The position numbers and the translations under genes are program-made. From an uncultured Oscillospiraceae bacterium (GTDB taxonomy: Bacteria; Bacillota; Clostridia; Oscillospirales; Oscillospiraceae): DNA of 41,414 nt. The DNA is taken from assembly GCA_904419145.1 (NCBI GenBank), contig CAJFQQ010000025.1, positions 1 to 41,414 of the forward strand, given 5' to 3'. The first letter of the stretch is position 1. Each line of letters opens with the position of its first letter. Below are positions 1-8,422 of the stretch, in pieces. The notes under the pieces were generated by a model. It saw only the letters and a program-made list of their open reading frames with translations, ran no database searches and had not been told where the DNA came from.

Positions 1-187
1 TATGCCGGGGCCTTGGCGCAGGCGGAATTCACTTCCGCCGAGCATGTTCGATCCTCAGGGGCCCCCGCGGGGCAAAGCCCCGTGGGGATGCGAGGACACG
101 CTTGATTGAAGAGGATCGGTCGGAGAGGATGATTCCATGACAGATAGCCCGTTTTGGGAAACAGGCGGGCTGGCCAAGAGAAAAGGG
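1..187. other. Non-coding left edge with hairpins
   Basis: No gene supported. Two strong hairpins are visible: arms GGCGGAA/TTCCGCC at 21-39 with a 5-base loop, and an 11-bp GC-rich stem at 63-87 with an AAA loop. A weaker AGCCCG/CGGGCT pair lies near 147-172. There is no clear U-tract after any of them. This may be the end of a structured RNA or an intergenic repeat. I could not match it to a known RNA family. Confidence 0.4.
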
Positions 188-216
188 TTGACAATTTTCT
201 CCGCTTCTCGTATGAT
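188..216 (+). promoter_or_regulatory. Sigma-A promoter of the decarboxylase beta/gamma genes
   Basis: TTGACA (188-193), 17-bp spacer, TATGAT (211-216). This predicts a leader of about 155 nt before the oadB-type start codon, long enough to hold regulatory structure. Confidence 0.8.
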
Positions 217-377
217 AAATGTTAAAATGGAGGAATCGGCGTCATTCATCAGAAGCGGGTATCCGGCCGGCGGCACCTTTGTACTTCGACCGGGGGTATT
301 CCCTGCGGCACCTGCCCTGTGTATGATGATAGACGCTTATTCGGCCGGGCTCTATGAAAAAGGAGGATGTGTGTTTT

Positions 378-1478
378 ATGTTCCTGGACCTGTTTTCCAA
401 TGTGCTTAACTTTACCTGGCAGCAGGGGGTCATGATCGTGATTGGCCTTATCCTGATCTATTTGGCCATCAAACGGGAGATGGAGCCCACGCTGCTGCTG
501 CCCATGGGCTTCGGAGCTATTCTGGTAAACCTGCCCTTTGTCAACACCGAGGCCATCGAGACGCTGTTCAACGCCGGTATTGCCAGCGAGCTGTTCCCGC
601 TGCTTTTGTTCATCGGCATCGGCGCCATGATTGATTTTGGCCCCCTGCTGAGTAACCCCAAGATGTTCCTTTTCGGCGCGGCGGCCCAGTTCGGTATCTT
701 CTTCACTCTGGTGGTGGCGGTGATTCTGGGCTTTGACCTGAAGGACGCGGCCTCTGTAGCAATTATCCCTGCTGCCGACGGCCCTACCAGCATCTATGTG
801 GCAAACTACTTCCAAAGCACCTATCAGGGGGCTATCATGGTGGCGGCATATTCCTACATGGCCCTGGTGCCCATCATCCAGCCGCCTATCATCAAGGCTA
901 TCACCACCAAAAAGGAGCGGTTGATCCGCATGGAGTACACCCCCAGCAACGTCTCCAAGACCACCCGCATCCTCTTCCCCATCTTTGTCACCATCATCGC
1001 CGGCACGGTGGCTCCCAAGAGCGCGGAGCTTATCGGATTCCTCATGTTCGGTAACCTGATCCGGGAGTGCGGCGTGCTGGACAGCCTGAGCCAGACCGCC
1101 CAGAATGCCCTGGCCAATCTGGTGACGCTGCTGCTGGGCCTCAGTGTTGCTTTCCGGATGCAGGCGGAGGCTTTCCTCACTTGGCAGACCATCCTGATCC
1201 TGGTTCTGGGCCTGGTGGGCTTTATCTTTGACACCGTTGGCGGTGTGTTGTTTGCAAAGCTCCTCAACCTCTTCAGCAAGAAGAAGGTCAACCCCATGAT
1301 CGGCGCTGCGGGTATCTCCGCCTTCCCCATGGCCTCCCGCATGGTCCACAAGATGGGCCGGGACGAGGATCCCTACAACTTCCTGCTGATGCACGCTGCC
1401 GGCGCCAACGTCAGCGGCCAGATCGCCTCGGTGATCGCCGGCGGTCTGATCATTACCTTAGTAGAAAACCTGCTGTAA
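378..1478 (+). CDS. oadB: Sodium-translocating decarboxylase, beta subunit
   Basis: This is the integral membrane subunit that couples decarboxylation of a carboxybiotin intermediate to sodium export in oxaloacetate, methylmalonyl-CoA or glutaconyl-CoA decarboxylases. The 366-residue protein is multi-spanning and has family signatures GIGAMIDFGPLLSNPK, AADGPTSIYVA and GAAGISAFPMASRMVHK. I chose the ATG at 378 because AAAGGAGG lies at the proper distance; the upstream in-frame ATG at 354 overlaps that site. A gamma-like gene follows 15 bp later. The catalytic alpha and biotin-carrier subunits are not in the window, so the physiological substrate cannot be assigned. The symbol is used for the family, not the substrate. 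Confidence 0.9.
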   Translation: MFLDLFSNVLNFTWQQGVMIVIGLILIYLAIKREMEPTLLLPMGFGAILVNLPFVNTEAIETLFNAGIASELFPLLLFIGIGAMIDFGPLLSNPKMFLFGAAAQFGIFFTLVVAVILGFDLKDAASVAIIPAADGPTSIYVANYFQSTYQGAIMVAAYSYMALVPIIQPPIIKAITTKKERLIRMEYTPSNVSKTTRILFPIFVTIIAGTVAPKSAELIGFLMFGNLIRECGVLDSLSQTAQNALANLVTLLLGLSVAFRMQAEAFLTWQTILILVLGLVGFIFDTVGGVLFAKLLNLFSKKKVNPMIGAAGISAFPMASRMVHKMGRDEDPYNFLLMHAAGANVSGQIASVIAGGLIITLVENLL

Positions 1479-1493
1479 GGAGGGGACTGGGAC

Positions 1494-1649
1494 ATGAATG
1501 TGGAATTGATTCTTGACTGCCTGCTCATTATGGTGCAGGGCATGGTCGGCATCTTTGTGGTGATCCTGGTGATCTGGGCCTTGGTGGCCATCCTGAACCG
1601 GGTGACCGGCAAGAAGAAGGACGACCCCAGCGGCAGCGGCAACGGCTGA
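1494..1649 (+). CDS. Small gamma-like subunit of the sodium pump decarboxylase (OadG family)
   Basis: A 51-residue protein that starts MNVELILDCLLIMVQGM, has one membrane helix at about residues 8-36, and ends in a charged, Gly/Ser-rich tail (KKKDDPSGSG). OadG-type gamma subunits are short single-span proteins of this layout that anchor or stabilise the alpha/beta complex. AAGGAGG lies upstream of the ATG, and the gene is 15 bp after the beta subunit gene, so they are surely cotranscribed. It is shorter than typical gamma subunits (about 80-110 residues), lacking most of the cytoplasmic tail. Assignment rests on context and topology. Confidence 0.75.
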   Translation: MNVELILDCLLIMVQGMVGIFVVILVIWALVAILNRVTGKKKDDPSGSGNG

Positions 1650-1672
1650 CGCAGTAACAGAGAAAAACAGAC

Positions 1673-1710
1673 CAGCCCGCCGGCAGGATGCCGGCGGGCT
1701 GATTGTTTTA
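1673..1710 (+). terminator. Rho-independent terminator after the decarboxylase genes
   Basis: A 13-bp perfect stem (CAGCCCGCCGGCA with its complement, 3-base loop) followed by ATTGTTTTA. Confidence 0.85.
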
Positions 1711-1843
1711 CAGCCTGCCCTGTCGGGACCGCTTTGAGATAACGCGGCGCGCCTTGTCCTGTGTGCGATGGTACAGCCCTTTCAGCGGGAGCGTTCGAAA
1801 AAAGGGCAAGCACCATTGTGTTCACAAAAAATTCACAATTCCC

Positions 1844-1872
1844 TTTACAAATTCTGGAAAGAATGATATAAT
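1844..1872 (+). promoter_or_regulatory. Sigma-A promoter of the sodium:solute symporter
   Basis: TTTACA (1844-1849), 17-bp spacer, TATAAT (1867-1872), with a TG extension just before the -10. The leader to the start codon is about 70 nt. Confidence 0.85.
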
Positions 1873-1946
1873 TCCCCTATTCAATTGGCGCCAGTGAGTG
1901 AGATGGAGAGGGGCGGAAAGCGAATCTAAAAAGGAGGTTCTCTTTT

Positions 1947-3386
1947 ATGCAACTGCAGATCGTTCCCCTGATTATCGTGGTGGCCTACCTGATTGGCATG
2001 CTGGTGATCGGCTTTGTGGTCGGCAAGCTCAACATCAAGGACAGCAGCGACTACATGCTGGCTGGCCGCCGGATGGGACTCTTTATGGTGGCCTTCTCCC
2101 TGTCTGCCAACAACATTGGGGGCGGTTCCACTACCGGCCTTGCCCAGAAGGCATTCGGCGAGTGGGGAATGTCCGCCATCTGGTATGTGCTGGCGGCGTC
2201 CATCGCCATGATCCCCCTGGCCTATTTTGCCCCAAAAATCCGTAAGACTATGGCAGTTACGATTCCCGAGGTAGTAGGCCGCCGTTTCGGCAAGTTTTCC
2301 AGTACATTTACTGCTGTGTTGGGCGTCCTGTCCCTGTTCTGCCTGACCTCCAGCCAGATTGCAGCCTCCGGTACGGTAGTGGCGACCCTTACCGGCATTC
2401 CTACCAATGTGGCACTTGTTATTGCCGGATTGGTTGTCATCCTTTATACCACCTTCGGCGGGATGATTGCCGACCAGGTTTCCGACTTAGTACAGTTCAT
2501 TATCATTCTGGTGGGCCTGGCTGTGGCGACTCCCTTTGTAATCGAAGGATGCGGCGGATGGGATGCCATCTCTGCCGCCCTGCCTCCGGTGCAGCTGGAT
2601 TTTGCTAAGATCGGCTGGATTACCATCATTGGCTATATCTTCAATTACTTCTGCACGTTCCTGGCAGGCCCAGAAATGGTCTCCCGGTTTGAGACCGCCA
2701 AGAGCGAAAAGACCGCCCGCAACGCCTCCTGGCTCTCCGCCATCCTGATGGCTGCGATGTCCATTTTCCCCACCCTGCTGGGCTTGGCGGCCCTGGCTAT
2801 GAAGGACTCCATCCCGGGGCTGGCGGCGGATGGCTCCAACGCGATGATGGCGGTTACCAGTGCCTATGCGCCGGGCGTCATGGTGGGCCTGATCTCCGCA
2901 GCCATCATCTGCGCAACCATGTCCTCCGCCGACTCCAACCTGCTGTGTATGTCCACAATGGTCATCAACGACTTGTATATGGGGCTGGGTGGGAAGAAAG
3001 ATCTGCCGGAGAAGACCATTATTTTTTACACCCGCTTCTGCAACGTAGTCTTTGCCCTGGTAGCCATGGGGATTTCCATGTTTGGCGTGGATATCGTCAC
3101 CATGAATACCTTTGCATTTGGTATCCGCTGTGCCGGCCCCTTTGCAGCGTATGGTTTGGGGCTGGCGGTGCCGAAGGCCACCAAGGTGGCCGGTATCTCC
3201 TCCCTGGTGGCGGGGACCATCGGCTTTATCTTTTGGCAGCTGCTCAGCGGCGGCGATTTTTACTGGGGGATTCTGCCGGTGGTATTTGGCTGCGCGGTCA
3301 GTGTGGTGGCCTTCTTCATTGTCAATACCATCAGCCTGAAGATGGGGGTTCAGAGTGCACCATCCGCCTATCTCGAGGAGAAGTAA
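1947..3386 (+). CDS. Sodium:solute symporter (SSS family)
   Basis: A 479-residue polytopic membrane protein of the SSS/SLC5 family, which imports organic solutes with sodium. The N-terminal region SDYMLAGRRMGLFMVAFSL and the following NNIGGGSTTG match the family's first helices, and about 13 hydrophobic segments follow. AAAAAGGAGG precedes the ATG. It is monocistronic, with its own promoter and terminator. Family members carry proline, pantothenate, sugars or carboxylates, and I cannot tell the substrate. Its position beside the sodium-pumping decarboxylase subunits suggests both draw on the sodium gradient, but separate promoters mean no operon link. Confidence 0.9.
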   Translation: MQLQIVPLIIVVAYLIGMLVIGFVVGKLNIKDSSDYMLAGRRMGLFMVAFSLSANNIGGGSTTGLAQKAFGEWGMSAIWYVLAASIAMIPLAYFAPKIRKTMAVTIPEVVGRRFGKFSSTFTAVLGVLSLFCLTSSQIAASGTVVATLTGIPTNVALVIAGLVVILYTTFGGMIADQVSDLVQFIIILVGLAVATPFVIEGCGGWDAISAALPPVQLDFAKIGWITIIGYIFNYFCTFLAGPEMVSRFETAKSEKTARNASWLSAILMAAMSIFPTLLGLAALAMKDSIPGLAADGSNAMMAVTSAYAPGVMVGLISAAIICATMSSADSNLLCMSTMVINDLYMGLGGKKDLPEKTIIFYTRFCNVVFALVAMGISMFGVDIVTMNTFAFGIRCAGPFAAYGLGLAVPKATKVAGISSLVAGTIGFIFWQLLSGGDFYWGILPVVFGCAVSVVAFFIVNTISLKMGVQSAPSAYLEEK

Positions 3387-3420
3387 AAATCCACTATCTT
3401 ATTGCGAAGGAAAACGAAGA

Positions 3421-3457
3421 AAGAGCCTGTGCAATCTTGCACAGGCTCTTTTTTTGC
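3421..3457. terminator. Bidirectional terminator between symporter and nrnA
   Basis: A 14-bp stem (AAAGAGCCTGTGCA, loop ATCT) followed by a run of eight T on the plus strand. On the minus strand it is followed by a weaker U-rich stretch, so it can also end the convergent nrnA transcript. Confidence 0.9.
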
Positions 3458-3469
3458 GGCTGTCGGGGA

Positions 3470-4423
3470 TCAGGGGCAATCTGCTCCCACCGCATTGATG
3501 GCGGAGAGCAGGGCGACCTTGGCCTCGTCCAGGCTGCCGGGCACCGTGGCCCCGGCGGCGGCCGCGTGTCCGCCGCCGCCCAGCCGCTTGCAGACCTCCG
3601 TGGCGTTGACGCGGACGCCGTCGGTGCGCAGGGAGATCTTCCACTCCCCACCCGGCAGTTCCCGCAGCACGGCCCCGCAGTCCACGCCGCCCACCAGGGT
3701 CGCCAGGGTCGCCAGGTCCTCCGCGTCGTTCTCATCGGCCCCCAGCCGCTCCATCAGGCTCAGCGGCACGGACAGGAACACCACCCGGCCGTCCTGGAAA
3801 AACTCCATGTTGGACAGCATATCCGCCTCCAGCAGGAGCCGCTTGCGGCTCTTGGTGCGGAAGTGGCGCTTGTTCACCGCACCCGCGTCGATCCCGGTTC
3901 CCATCAAGGCGGCAGCGACAGCGTGGGTGTTGGCGGTGGTGTTGGTGTAGACAAAGCAGCCGGTGTCCGTGGCGATGGCCACATAGAGCGGCAGCGCCAC
4001 CGCCTGGGTCATCGCCCCCAGCTCCAGGCAGATCTCGTAGACGATCTCACCGCAGGCGGCCCGGCTGGGGTCCACACAGCTGACCTTCCCGAACCCCTCA
4101 TAGGAGGGGTGGTGGTCGATGGCCAGATCCACCCCGTCGAGATACCGCTCCGCCGCCGGGAAGAACAGCCCTTTTGCCGCGATGTCCACCGACACCACGA
4201 ATTCCGGCACAAAGCCCTCCGGCGCCCAGCAGGCCTCCACGTAGGGGCGGTAGAGGTCTGTGGTATCCGGATTCTGGAGCACATAGGCGGTCTTGCCGAG
4301 GCCCCGCAGGCACTCGCACAGGGCGGCGGCGCAGCCGAGGGTGTCGCCGTCGGGGCGGCGGTGGGTCAGGATCAGAATGTGGTCCTGCTGCCGCAGCAGG
4401 GCGGCGGTTTCCTGAATCGTCAT
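3470..4423 (-). CDS. nrnA: DHH-family oligoribonuclease / pAp phosphatase
   Basis: Cytoplasmic DHH/DHHA1 phosphoesterase of 317 residues that degrades nanoRNAs and dephosphorylates 3-prime-phosphoadenosine-5-prime-phosphate. Visible motifs are HRRPDGDTLG (residues 21-30), the metal-binding DHH (103-105) and the C-terminal GGGGH substrate-binding loop (282-286). Length is normal. It lies 3 bp downstream of rbfA, the usual rbfA-nrnA order of Firmicutes translation operons. Here, however, the pair is transcribed behind an XRE gene rather than behind infB. Confidence 0.93.
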   Translation of the reverse strand: MTIQETAALLRQQDHILILTHRRPDGDTLGCAAALCECLRGLGKTAYVLQNPDTTDLYRPYVEACWAPEGFVPEFVVSVDIAAKGLFFPAAERYLDGVDLAIDHHPSYEGFGKVSCVDPSRAACGEIVYEICLELGAMTQAVALPLYVAIATDTGCFVYTNTTANTHAVAAALMGTGIDAGAVNKRHFRTKSRKRLLLEADMLSNMEFFQDGRVVFLSVPLSLMERLGADENDAEDLATLATLVGGVDCGAVLRELPGGEWKISLRTDGVRVNATEVCKRLGGGGHAAAAGATVPGSLDEAKVALLSAINAVGADCP

Positions 4424-4426
4424 GGG

Positions 4427-4819
4427 TCACTCCTCATCGTCTAAGACTATGTGTTCATTGGCGGGATTGGCGGGCTTCACCACATTGGGGTCCCGGAGCA
4501 TCTGGAGGATGTGGGCCCCGTGCTGGATGGAGTCGTCGGCGATGAACTCCAGCTGGGGCGTATACCGCAGCTGCACCGCCGCCCCCAGCTCCCGCCGCAG
4601 GTATCCGGCGGCGGATTTCAGCCCCTTGAGCATCTCCTTCTCCTGGCTCTTGTCCAGGGCAGAGACGTAGACCTTGCACCAGCGCAGGTCGCTGGTGGTG
4701 TCCACGTGGGTGATGGTCAGGAGCCCCCCCTGGAGCCGGGGGTCCTTCAGAGTCCGCAGCAGGGTGCTGAGCTCCCGCTGGATTTCTTCGTTGATGCGTC
4801 CAATACGGTTGGATGGCAT
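4427..4819 (-). CDS. rbfA: 30S ribosome-binding factor A
   Basis: RbfA binds the 30S subunit near helix 1 of 16S rRNA and helps late maturation. The 130-residue protein begins MPSNRIGRINEEIQREL and has the KH-like fold core with DPRLQGGLLTITHVDTTSDL. AAAGGAG is seven bases before the ATG. Gene order xre-rbfA-nrnA with 18-bp and 3-bp gaps implies cotranscription with the regulator. Normally rbfA directly follows infB, which here lies about 1.15 kb upstream. Confidence 0.95.
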   Translation of the reverse strand: MPSNRIGRINEEIQRELSTLLRTLKDPRLQGGLLTITHVDTTSDLRWCKVYVSALDKSQEKEMLKGLKSAAGYLRRELGAAVQLRYTPQLEFIADDSIQHGAHILQMLRDPNVVKPANPANEHIVLDDEE

Positions 4820-4837
4820 AGGGATTCTCCTTTCCGG

Positions 4838-5056
4838 TCAGGGCTCGTCCTTGAGACCCAGCAGATAGTCGGTGGAAACACCGAAAAACTGGGCCAGCAG
4901 GATGAGTTTTTCGATGGTCGTGGAACGCAGCCCACTCTCGATGGTGCTGATAGACTTTGCCGTTAGCCCAACGACCTCCCCCAACTCTTTCTGATTCATG
5001 TTCCGTTTTTTTCGCAGCTCATATACCCGCTGGGCAAAAATTTTTTCGTGATCCAT
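4838..5056 (-). CDS. XRE-family helix-turn-helix regulator
   Basis: A 72-residue single-domain DNA-binding protein. ELRKKRNMNQKELGEVVGLT followed by AKSISTIESG is a classical Cro/CI helix-turn-helix. No sensor domain is present. AAGGAG is six bases before the ATG. The intergenic region on its 5-prime side holds a perfect inverted repeat and the promoter of a divergent 62-residue gene, so autoregulation and control of that gene are likely (inference). It is the first gene of the xre-rbfA-nrnA unit, which is unusual for ribosome-maturation genes. Confidence 0.88.
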   Translation of the reverse strand: MDHEKIFAQRVYELRKKRNMNQKELGEVVGLTAKSISTIESGLRSTTIEKLILLAQFFGVSTDYLLGLKDEP

Positions 5057-5066
5057 ACGGAACTCC

Positions 5067-5095
5067 TTGACAATTACCTATAAGTAGACTATTAT
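5067..5095 (+). promoter_or_regulatory. Promoter of the 62-residue gene
   Basis: TTGACA (5067-5072), 17-bp spacer, TATTAT (5090-5095). The left arm of the 17-bp inverted repeat fills the spacer and the right arm starts at the -10, so a bound repressor would occlude RNA polymerase. Confidence 0.75.
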
Positions 5096-5111
5096 CTACT
5101 TATAGGTAATT
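5072..5111. promoter_or_regulatory. Perfect 17-bp inverted repeat, probable XRE operator
   Basis: Left arm AATTACCTATAAGTAGA (5072-5088), 6-bp spacer, right arm TCTACTTATAGGTAATT (5095-5111), with no mismatches. It lies between the divergent XRE gene and the 62-residue gene, overlapping the plus-strand promoter. Each arm also contains the shorter internal motif ACCTATAAGT, so two dimers could bind. Confidence 0.8.
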
Positions 5112-5130
5112 TTCTGCGAGGTGAGTACTT

Positions 5131-5319
5131 ATGAATGTGACGTTCGAATTGCTGTTCAACGCCTGGTGCGTCCCCTACCGCCCGGAACTGGTGCCGGAGT
5201 ACCTGCGCAGCGACCCGGTGAAGGCCTACGGCCAGTACGCCTTTGAGGCCGGGTTCAAGCTGGGCATGTCCCTGGCTGTGTCGTCCCTGGACCCGGACCG
5301 GCTGGCACGGCTGGAATGA
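5131..5319 (+). CDS. Small protein of unknown function (62 residues), divergent from XRE
   Basis: I do not recognise this family. The protein begins MNVTFELLFNAWCVPYRPEL, has a middle segment rich in acidic and aromatic residues, and ends in a likely helix (GFKLGMSLAVSSLDPDRL). There is no signal peptide or cysteine motif. GAGGTGAG precedes the ATG. It has its own promoter overlapped by the XRE operator and is followed by a GC-rich hairpin, so it looks like the dedicated target of the neighbouring repressor. Coding status is supported by promoter, ribosome site and terminator. Confidence 0.65.
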   Translation: MNVTFELLFNAWCVPYRPELVPEYLRSDPVKAYGQYAFEAGFKLGMSLAVSSLDPDRLARLE

Positions 5320-5326
5320 CAAAACA

Positions 5327-5354
5327 GGGCGGGCGAGTTCGCCCGCCCCTTCTC
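5327..5354 (+). terminator. Hairpin after the 62-residue gene
   Basis: A 10-bp stem GGGCGGGCGA/TCGCCCGCCC with a 2-base gap, followed by only a weak pyrimidine run (CTTCTC). Confidence 0.55.
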
Positions 5355-5422
5355 ATGGGTCGCTGATAGGTTTGCTGCCGCTTTCCAGTCCTATGCAGAT
5401 TTCGGCAGCCTTGCCGGGGAGG

Positions 5423-5937
5423 GGAGTGCTCCTACACTCCGTGGGGTGACTTTTTGCTCGTGCAAAAAGTCACCAAAAACACGCTTAGGGGTTTCACCCC
5501 TAAGGACCCCGTATTTTTGGAACAGGGTCGTGGAGGGGGTTATTTTACTCGCTGTATCGGTAGCGGGATTACCTACGAGCCCTAGCGCTTTCCAAACTGC
5601 GCCTGCCGGCCTGTGAAACGGTAAGCCGCTAAGATAGGAGAGTAGTTGCTTCTCTTTTTCTCTTGCTGTTTATGGTTTGGCGGAGACCTGCAGGAAAGGG
5701 CTCAGTTCCCGTCACTCGCCGCACGAGCGCCTAGCGAAGCGGAAGGCGCGGGGCAAGAGGTAGGGACCTTTCGAGTTACGGCGAAAGCAGATGAATACTT
5801 GGTTGAATGGACAAGATTTTCACTGTTCGTCAGAAAGAGCGCCCTTTTCTTTTGGACCGTCCACGGCCCGTTTTCTTTTCGGCAAGACGAAAAGAAAATG
5901 GGGGGTGGAAAACGTTCCCCGGCAGGTACTGCCGGAA
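5423..5937. repeat. Hairpin-rich non-coding stretch, probable dispersed intergenic repeats
   Basis: No gene is supported from 5350 to 5969. Several perfect inverted repeats are visible: GGAGTG/CACTCC (5423-5440), GGTGACTTTTTGC with a 13-bp stem (5445-5474), CTTAGGGGT (5484-5504), TTTTCTTTTCG with an 11-bp stem (5871-5898) and CCGGCAG/CTGCCGG near 5920-5937. Composition differs from the flanking genes. From memory, similar fragments recur in Clostridia as spurious short proteins, so this looks like a mosaic of repeats. A search of the genome for further copies would settle it. Confidence 0.5.
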
Positions 5938-5969
5938 AAATAGGGGGCGGAACCCTCCAATCAAGGGGA

Positions 5970-8399
5970 TTACACCTCGATCTGCTCCATGACGAAGCAC
6001 TCGATAATGTCGCCCTCTTTGATATCGTTGAATTTCTCGATGCCGATGCCGCACTCGTAGCCGGAGGCCACCTCGCGCACCGCATCCTTAAACCGCTGGA
6101 GGGAGCTGAGCTCGCCCTCGTGGATGACCACGCCGTCCCGGACGATGCGGACCTGGCAGCCCCGCTGGATCTTGCCGTCCTGGACATAGCTGCCGGCGAT
6201 GGTGCCCACGCCGGACACCTTGTAGGTCTGGCGCACCTCCGCGTGGCCGATAAGGGCCTCCCGGAACTTGGGGGCCAGCATACCCTTCATGGCGGACTCG
6301 ATCTCGTTGATGGCGTCGTAGATCACGCGGTACATCCGCATGTCCACGTGGTTGCGGGCGGCGCTCTCCCGGGCCACCGCGTCGGGGCGGACATTGAAGC
6401 CCACAATGATGGCCTTGGAGGTGGCAGCCAGCATTACATCGCTCTCATTGATGGCGCCCACGCCCGAGTGGATGACCCGGACCCGGACCTCGTCGTTGGA
6501 GAGCTTCTCCAGGCTGCTCTTCACCGCCTCGGCGCTGCCCTGGACGTCGGCCTTGACGATAATGTTCAGATCCTTCACTTCGCCGGCCTGGATCTGGTTG
6601 AACAGATCCTCCAGGCTGACTTTCTGGATGGGGGCGTTGGCTTTGGCTTTTTCCTCGGCCTTGCGCTGCTCCACCAGCTCACGGGCCAGACGCTCGTCGG
6701 CCACGGCGTTGAAGGTGTTGCCCGCGCCGGGCACCTCGCCCAGACCCGTGATCTCCACGGGCACGGAGGGGCCGGCCTTCTCCAGGCGCTGGCCCTTGTC
6801 GTCCACCATGGCGCGGACGCGGCCCACGCTGGTGCCGGCGATGATGATGTCGCCCAGCTTCAGGGTGCCGTTCTGCACCAGGAGGGTGGCTACGGGGCCA
6901 CGGCCCTTGTCCAGGCGGGCCTCGATAACCGTGCCCTGGGCAGCCCGGTTGGGGTTGGCCTTCAGATCCGCCATCTCGGCGGTGAGGACCACCATCTCCA
7001 GCAGGTTGTCGATGCCCATGCCGGTCTTGGCGGAGATGGGGCAGATGATGGTGTCGCCGCCCCAGTCCTCGGCCACCAGCTCATACTCGGTAAGCTGCTG
7101 CTTGATGCGCTCGGGGTTGGCGTCGGGCTTATCCATTTTGTTGATGGCAACAATAATGGGGATACCTGCGGCCTTGGCGTGGTTGATGGACTCCACGGTC
7201 TGGGGCATGATGCCGTCCTCAGCGGCCACCACCAGGATGGCGATATCCGTCACCATGGCGCCGCGGGCCCGCATGGAGGTAAAGGCCTCGTGGCCGGGGG
7301 TATCCAGGAAGGTGATGGGCTTGCCGTTCACCTGCACCTGGTAGGCGCCGATGTGCTGGGTGATGCCGCCGGCCTCACCGGAGGCCACATGGGCGTGGCG
7401 GATATAGTCCAGAAGGGAGGTCTTGCCGTGGTCTACGTGGCCCATGACCACCACCACCGGGGCCCGGGGCACCAGTTCCTCCTCCTTGTCCTCGGCGGTG
7501 TCGATGAGCTTCTCCTCAATGGTGACAACGACTTCCTTCTCTACCTTGCAGCCCATCTCCTCGGCGATGATGGCAGCGGTGTCGAAGTCGATGATCTGGC
7601 TGACGGAGGCCATGACGCCGTTTTTCATCAGGCACTTGACCACCTCGGCGGCGGTCTTTTTCATCCGGCTGGCCAGCTCGCCCACGCTGATCTCGTCGGG
7701 GATCAGCACCTTCACCGGGGCCTTCTTGGCGATCTCCAGCTGGAGCCGGCGCATCTTCTCCTGCTCCTCCTGGCGGCGCTTGTTGGAGAAGGTCATCTGC
7801 TGGTTCTTCTTCTTGCCGCCGGCGTTGCGGAACTTCTCCTTGCCCTGCTGCTGGGCCATGTTCCGGTTGCCCCGGGTGCTGCTGTCAGCGATGTCCTCCA
7901 GCCGCTCGTCGTATTTCTCTAGGTTCACATTGGTGGCCTTGCGGGTATCCACCACCTTCTTCTCCGGGACCCGGCTCACAGGTTTCTGGGTGCTCTGGGC
8001 CTGGGCGGGGGAGGCGGACCGAGGCTGCTGGGAGTGATCCTGCTTGCCCTGACCCTGGGGGGCATTGGGCTTGCCGCCGGAGGGGGTGCTGCCGCCCTTG
8101 CTGCCGCGGCCGTCGCCGGCCTTGGGCTGCTGGGGCTGGGCGGGAGCAGCGGCCTTGGGCTGCTCCGCCGCCTTGGGCGCCTCCTGGACAGCGTCGGCAA
8201 AGATCGCCTCAATGCTGGACACCGGATGCTTCTGGGTGAGGTAGTCGAAGATAATGGATAGTTCACCATCCTCCAGTGCCTGCATATGGTTTTTGGGTGC
8301 TGCGGCGTACTTGGTCAGGATCTCCACAATATCTTTGGTTGGGAGCCCAAAATCCTTGGCCACCTCATGCACTCTGTATTTATTGATGTTGTTACCCAT
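5970..8399 (-). CDS. infB: Translation initiation factor IF-2
   Basis: GTPase of 809 residues that positions initiator tRNA on the 30S subunit and promotes subunit joining. An N-terminal IF2-N-type segment ([20 protein letters not shown]) is followed by a Pro/Ala/Gln-rich linker at about residues 75-180. A second IF2-N region comes next, then the G domain with [15 protein letters not shown] near residue 320, DTPGH and NKMD. Domains II-IV complete the protein. The start is the ATG at 8399, seven bases after GGAGG; a TTG one codon earlier is less likely. It is the last gene of the rimP-nusA operon here, since rbfA does not follow directly. Confidence 0.97.
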   Translation of the reverse strand: MGNNINKYRVHEVAKDFGLPTKDIVEILTKYAAAPKNHMQALEDGELSIIFDYLTQKHPVSSIEAIFADAVQEAPKAAEQPKAAAPAQPQQPKAGDGRGSKGGSTPSGGKPNAPQGQGKQDHSQQPRSASPAQAQSTQKPVSRVPEKKVVDTRKATNVNLEKYDERLEDIADSSTRGNRNMAQQQGKEKFRNAGGKKKNQQMTFSNKRRQEEQEKMRRLQLEIAKKAPVKVLIPDEISVGELASRMKKTAAEVVKCLMKNGVMASVSQIIDFDTAAIIAEEMGCKVEKEVVVTIEEKLIDTAEDKEEELVPRAPVVVVMGHVDHGKTSLLDYIRHAHVASGEAGGITQHIGAYQVQVNGKPITFLDTPGHEAFTSMRARGAMVTDIAILVVAAEDGIMPQTVESINHAKAAGIPIIVAINKMDKPDANPERIKQQLTEYELVAEDWGGDTIICPISAKTGMGIDNLLEMVVLTAEMADLKANPNRAAQGTVIEARLDKGRGPVATLLVQNGTLKLGDIIIAGTSVGRVRAMVDDKGQRLEKAGPSVPVEITGLGEVPGAGNTFNAVADERLARELVEQRKAEEKAKANAPIQKVSLEDLFNQIQAGEVKDLNIIVKADVQGSAEAVKSSLEKLSNDEVRVRVIHSGVGAINESDVMLAATSKAIIVGFNVRPDAVARESAARNHVDMRMYRVIYDAINEIESAMKGMLAPKFREALIGHAEVRQTYKVSGVGTIAGSYVQDGKIQRGCQVRIVRDGVVIHEGELSSLQRFKDAVREVASGYECGIGIEKFNDIKEGDIIECFVMEQIEV

Positions 8400-8422
8400 C
8401 AATCCACCTCCAATTGGAAAGG

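Noticed and set aside
137-409. A 90-codon frame at the left edge
   Set aside because: It runs through the TTGACA/TATGAT promoter and into the beta-subunit gene in another frame. The sequence has no protein-like features.
5646-7922. A 758-codon open frame on the plus strand opposite infB
   Set aside because: It lies antisense to a complete, unmistakable infB, has His/Leu/Gly/Ala-rich shadow composition and no ribosome site. High GC content explains its length.
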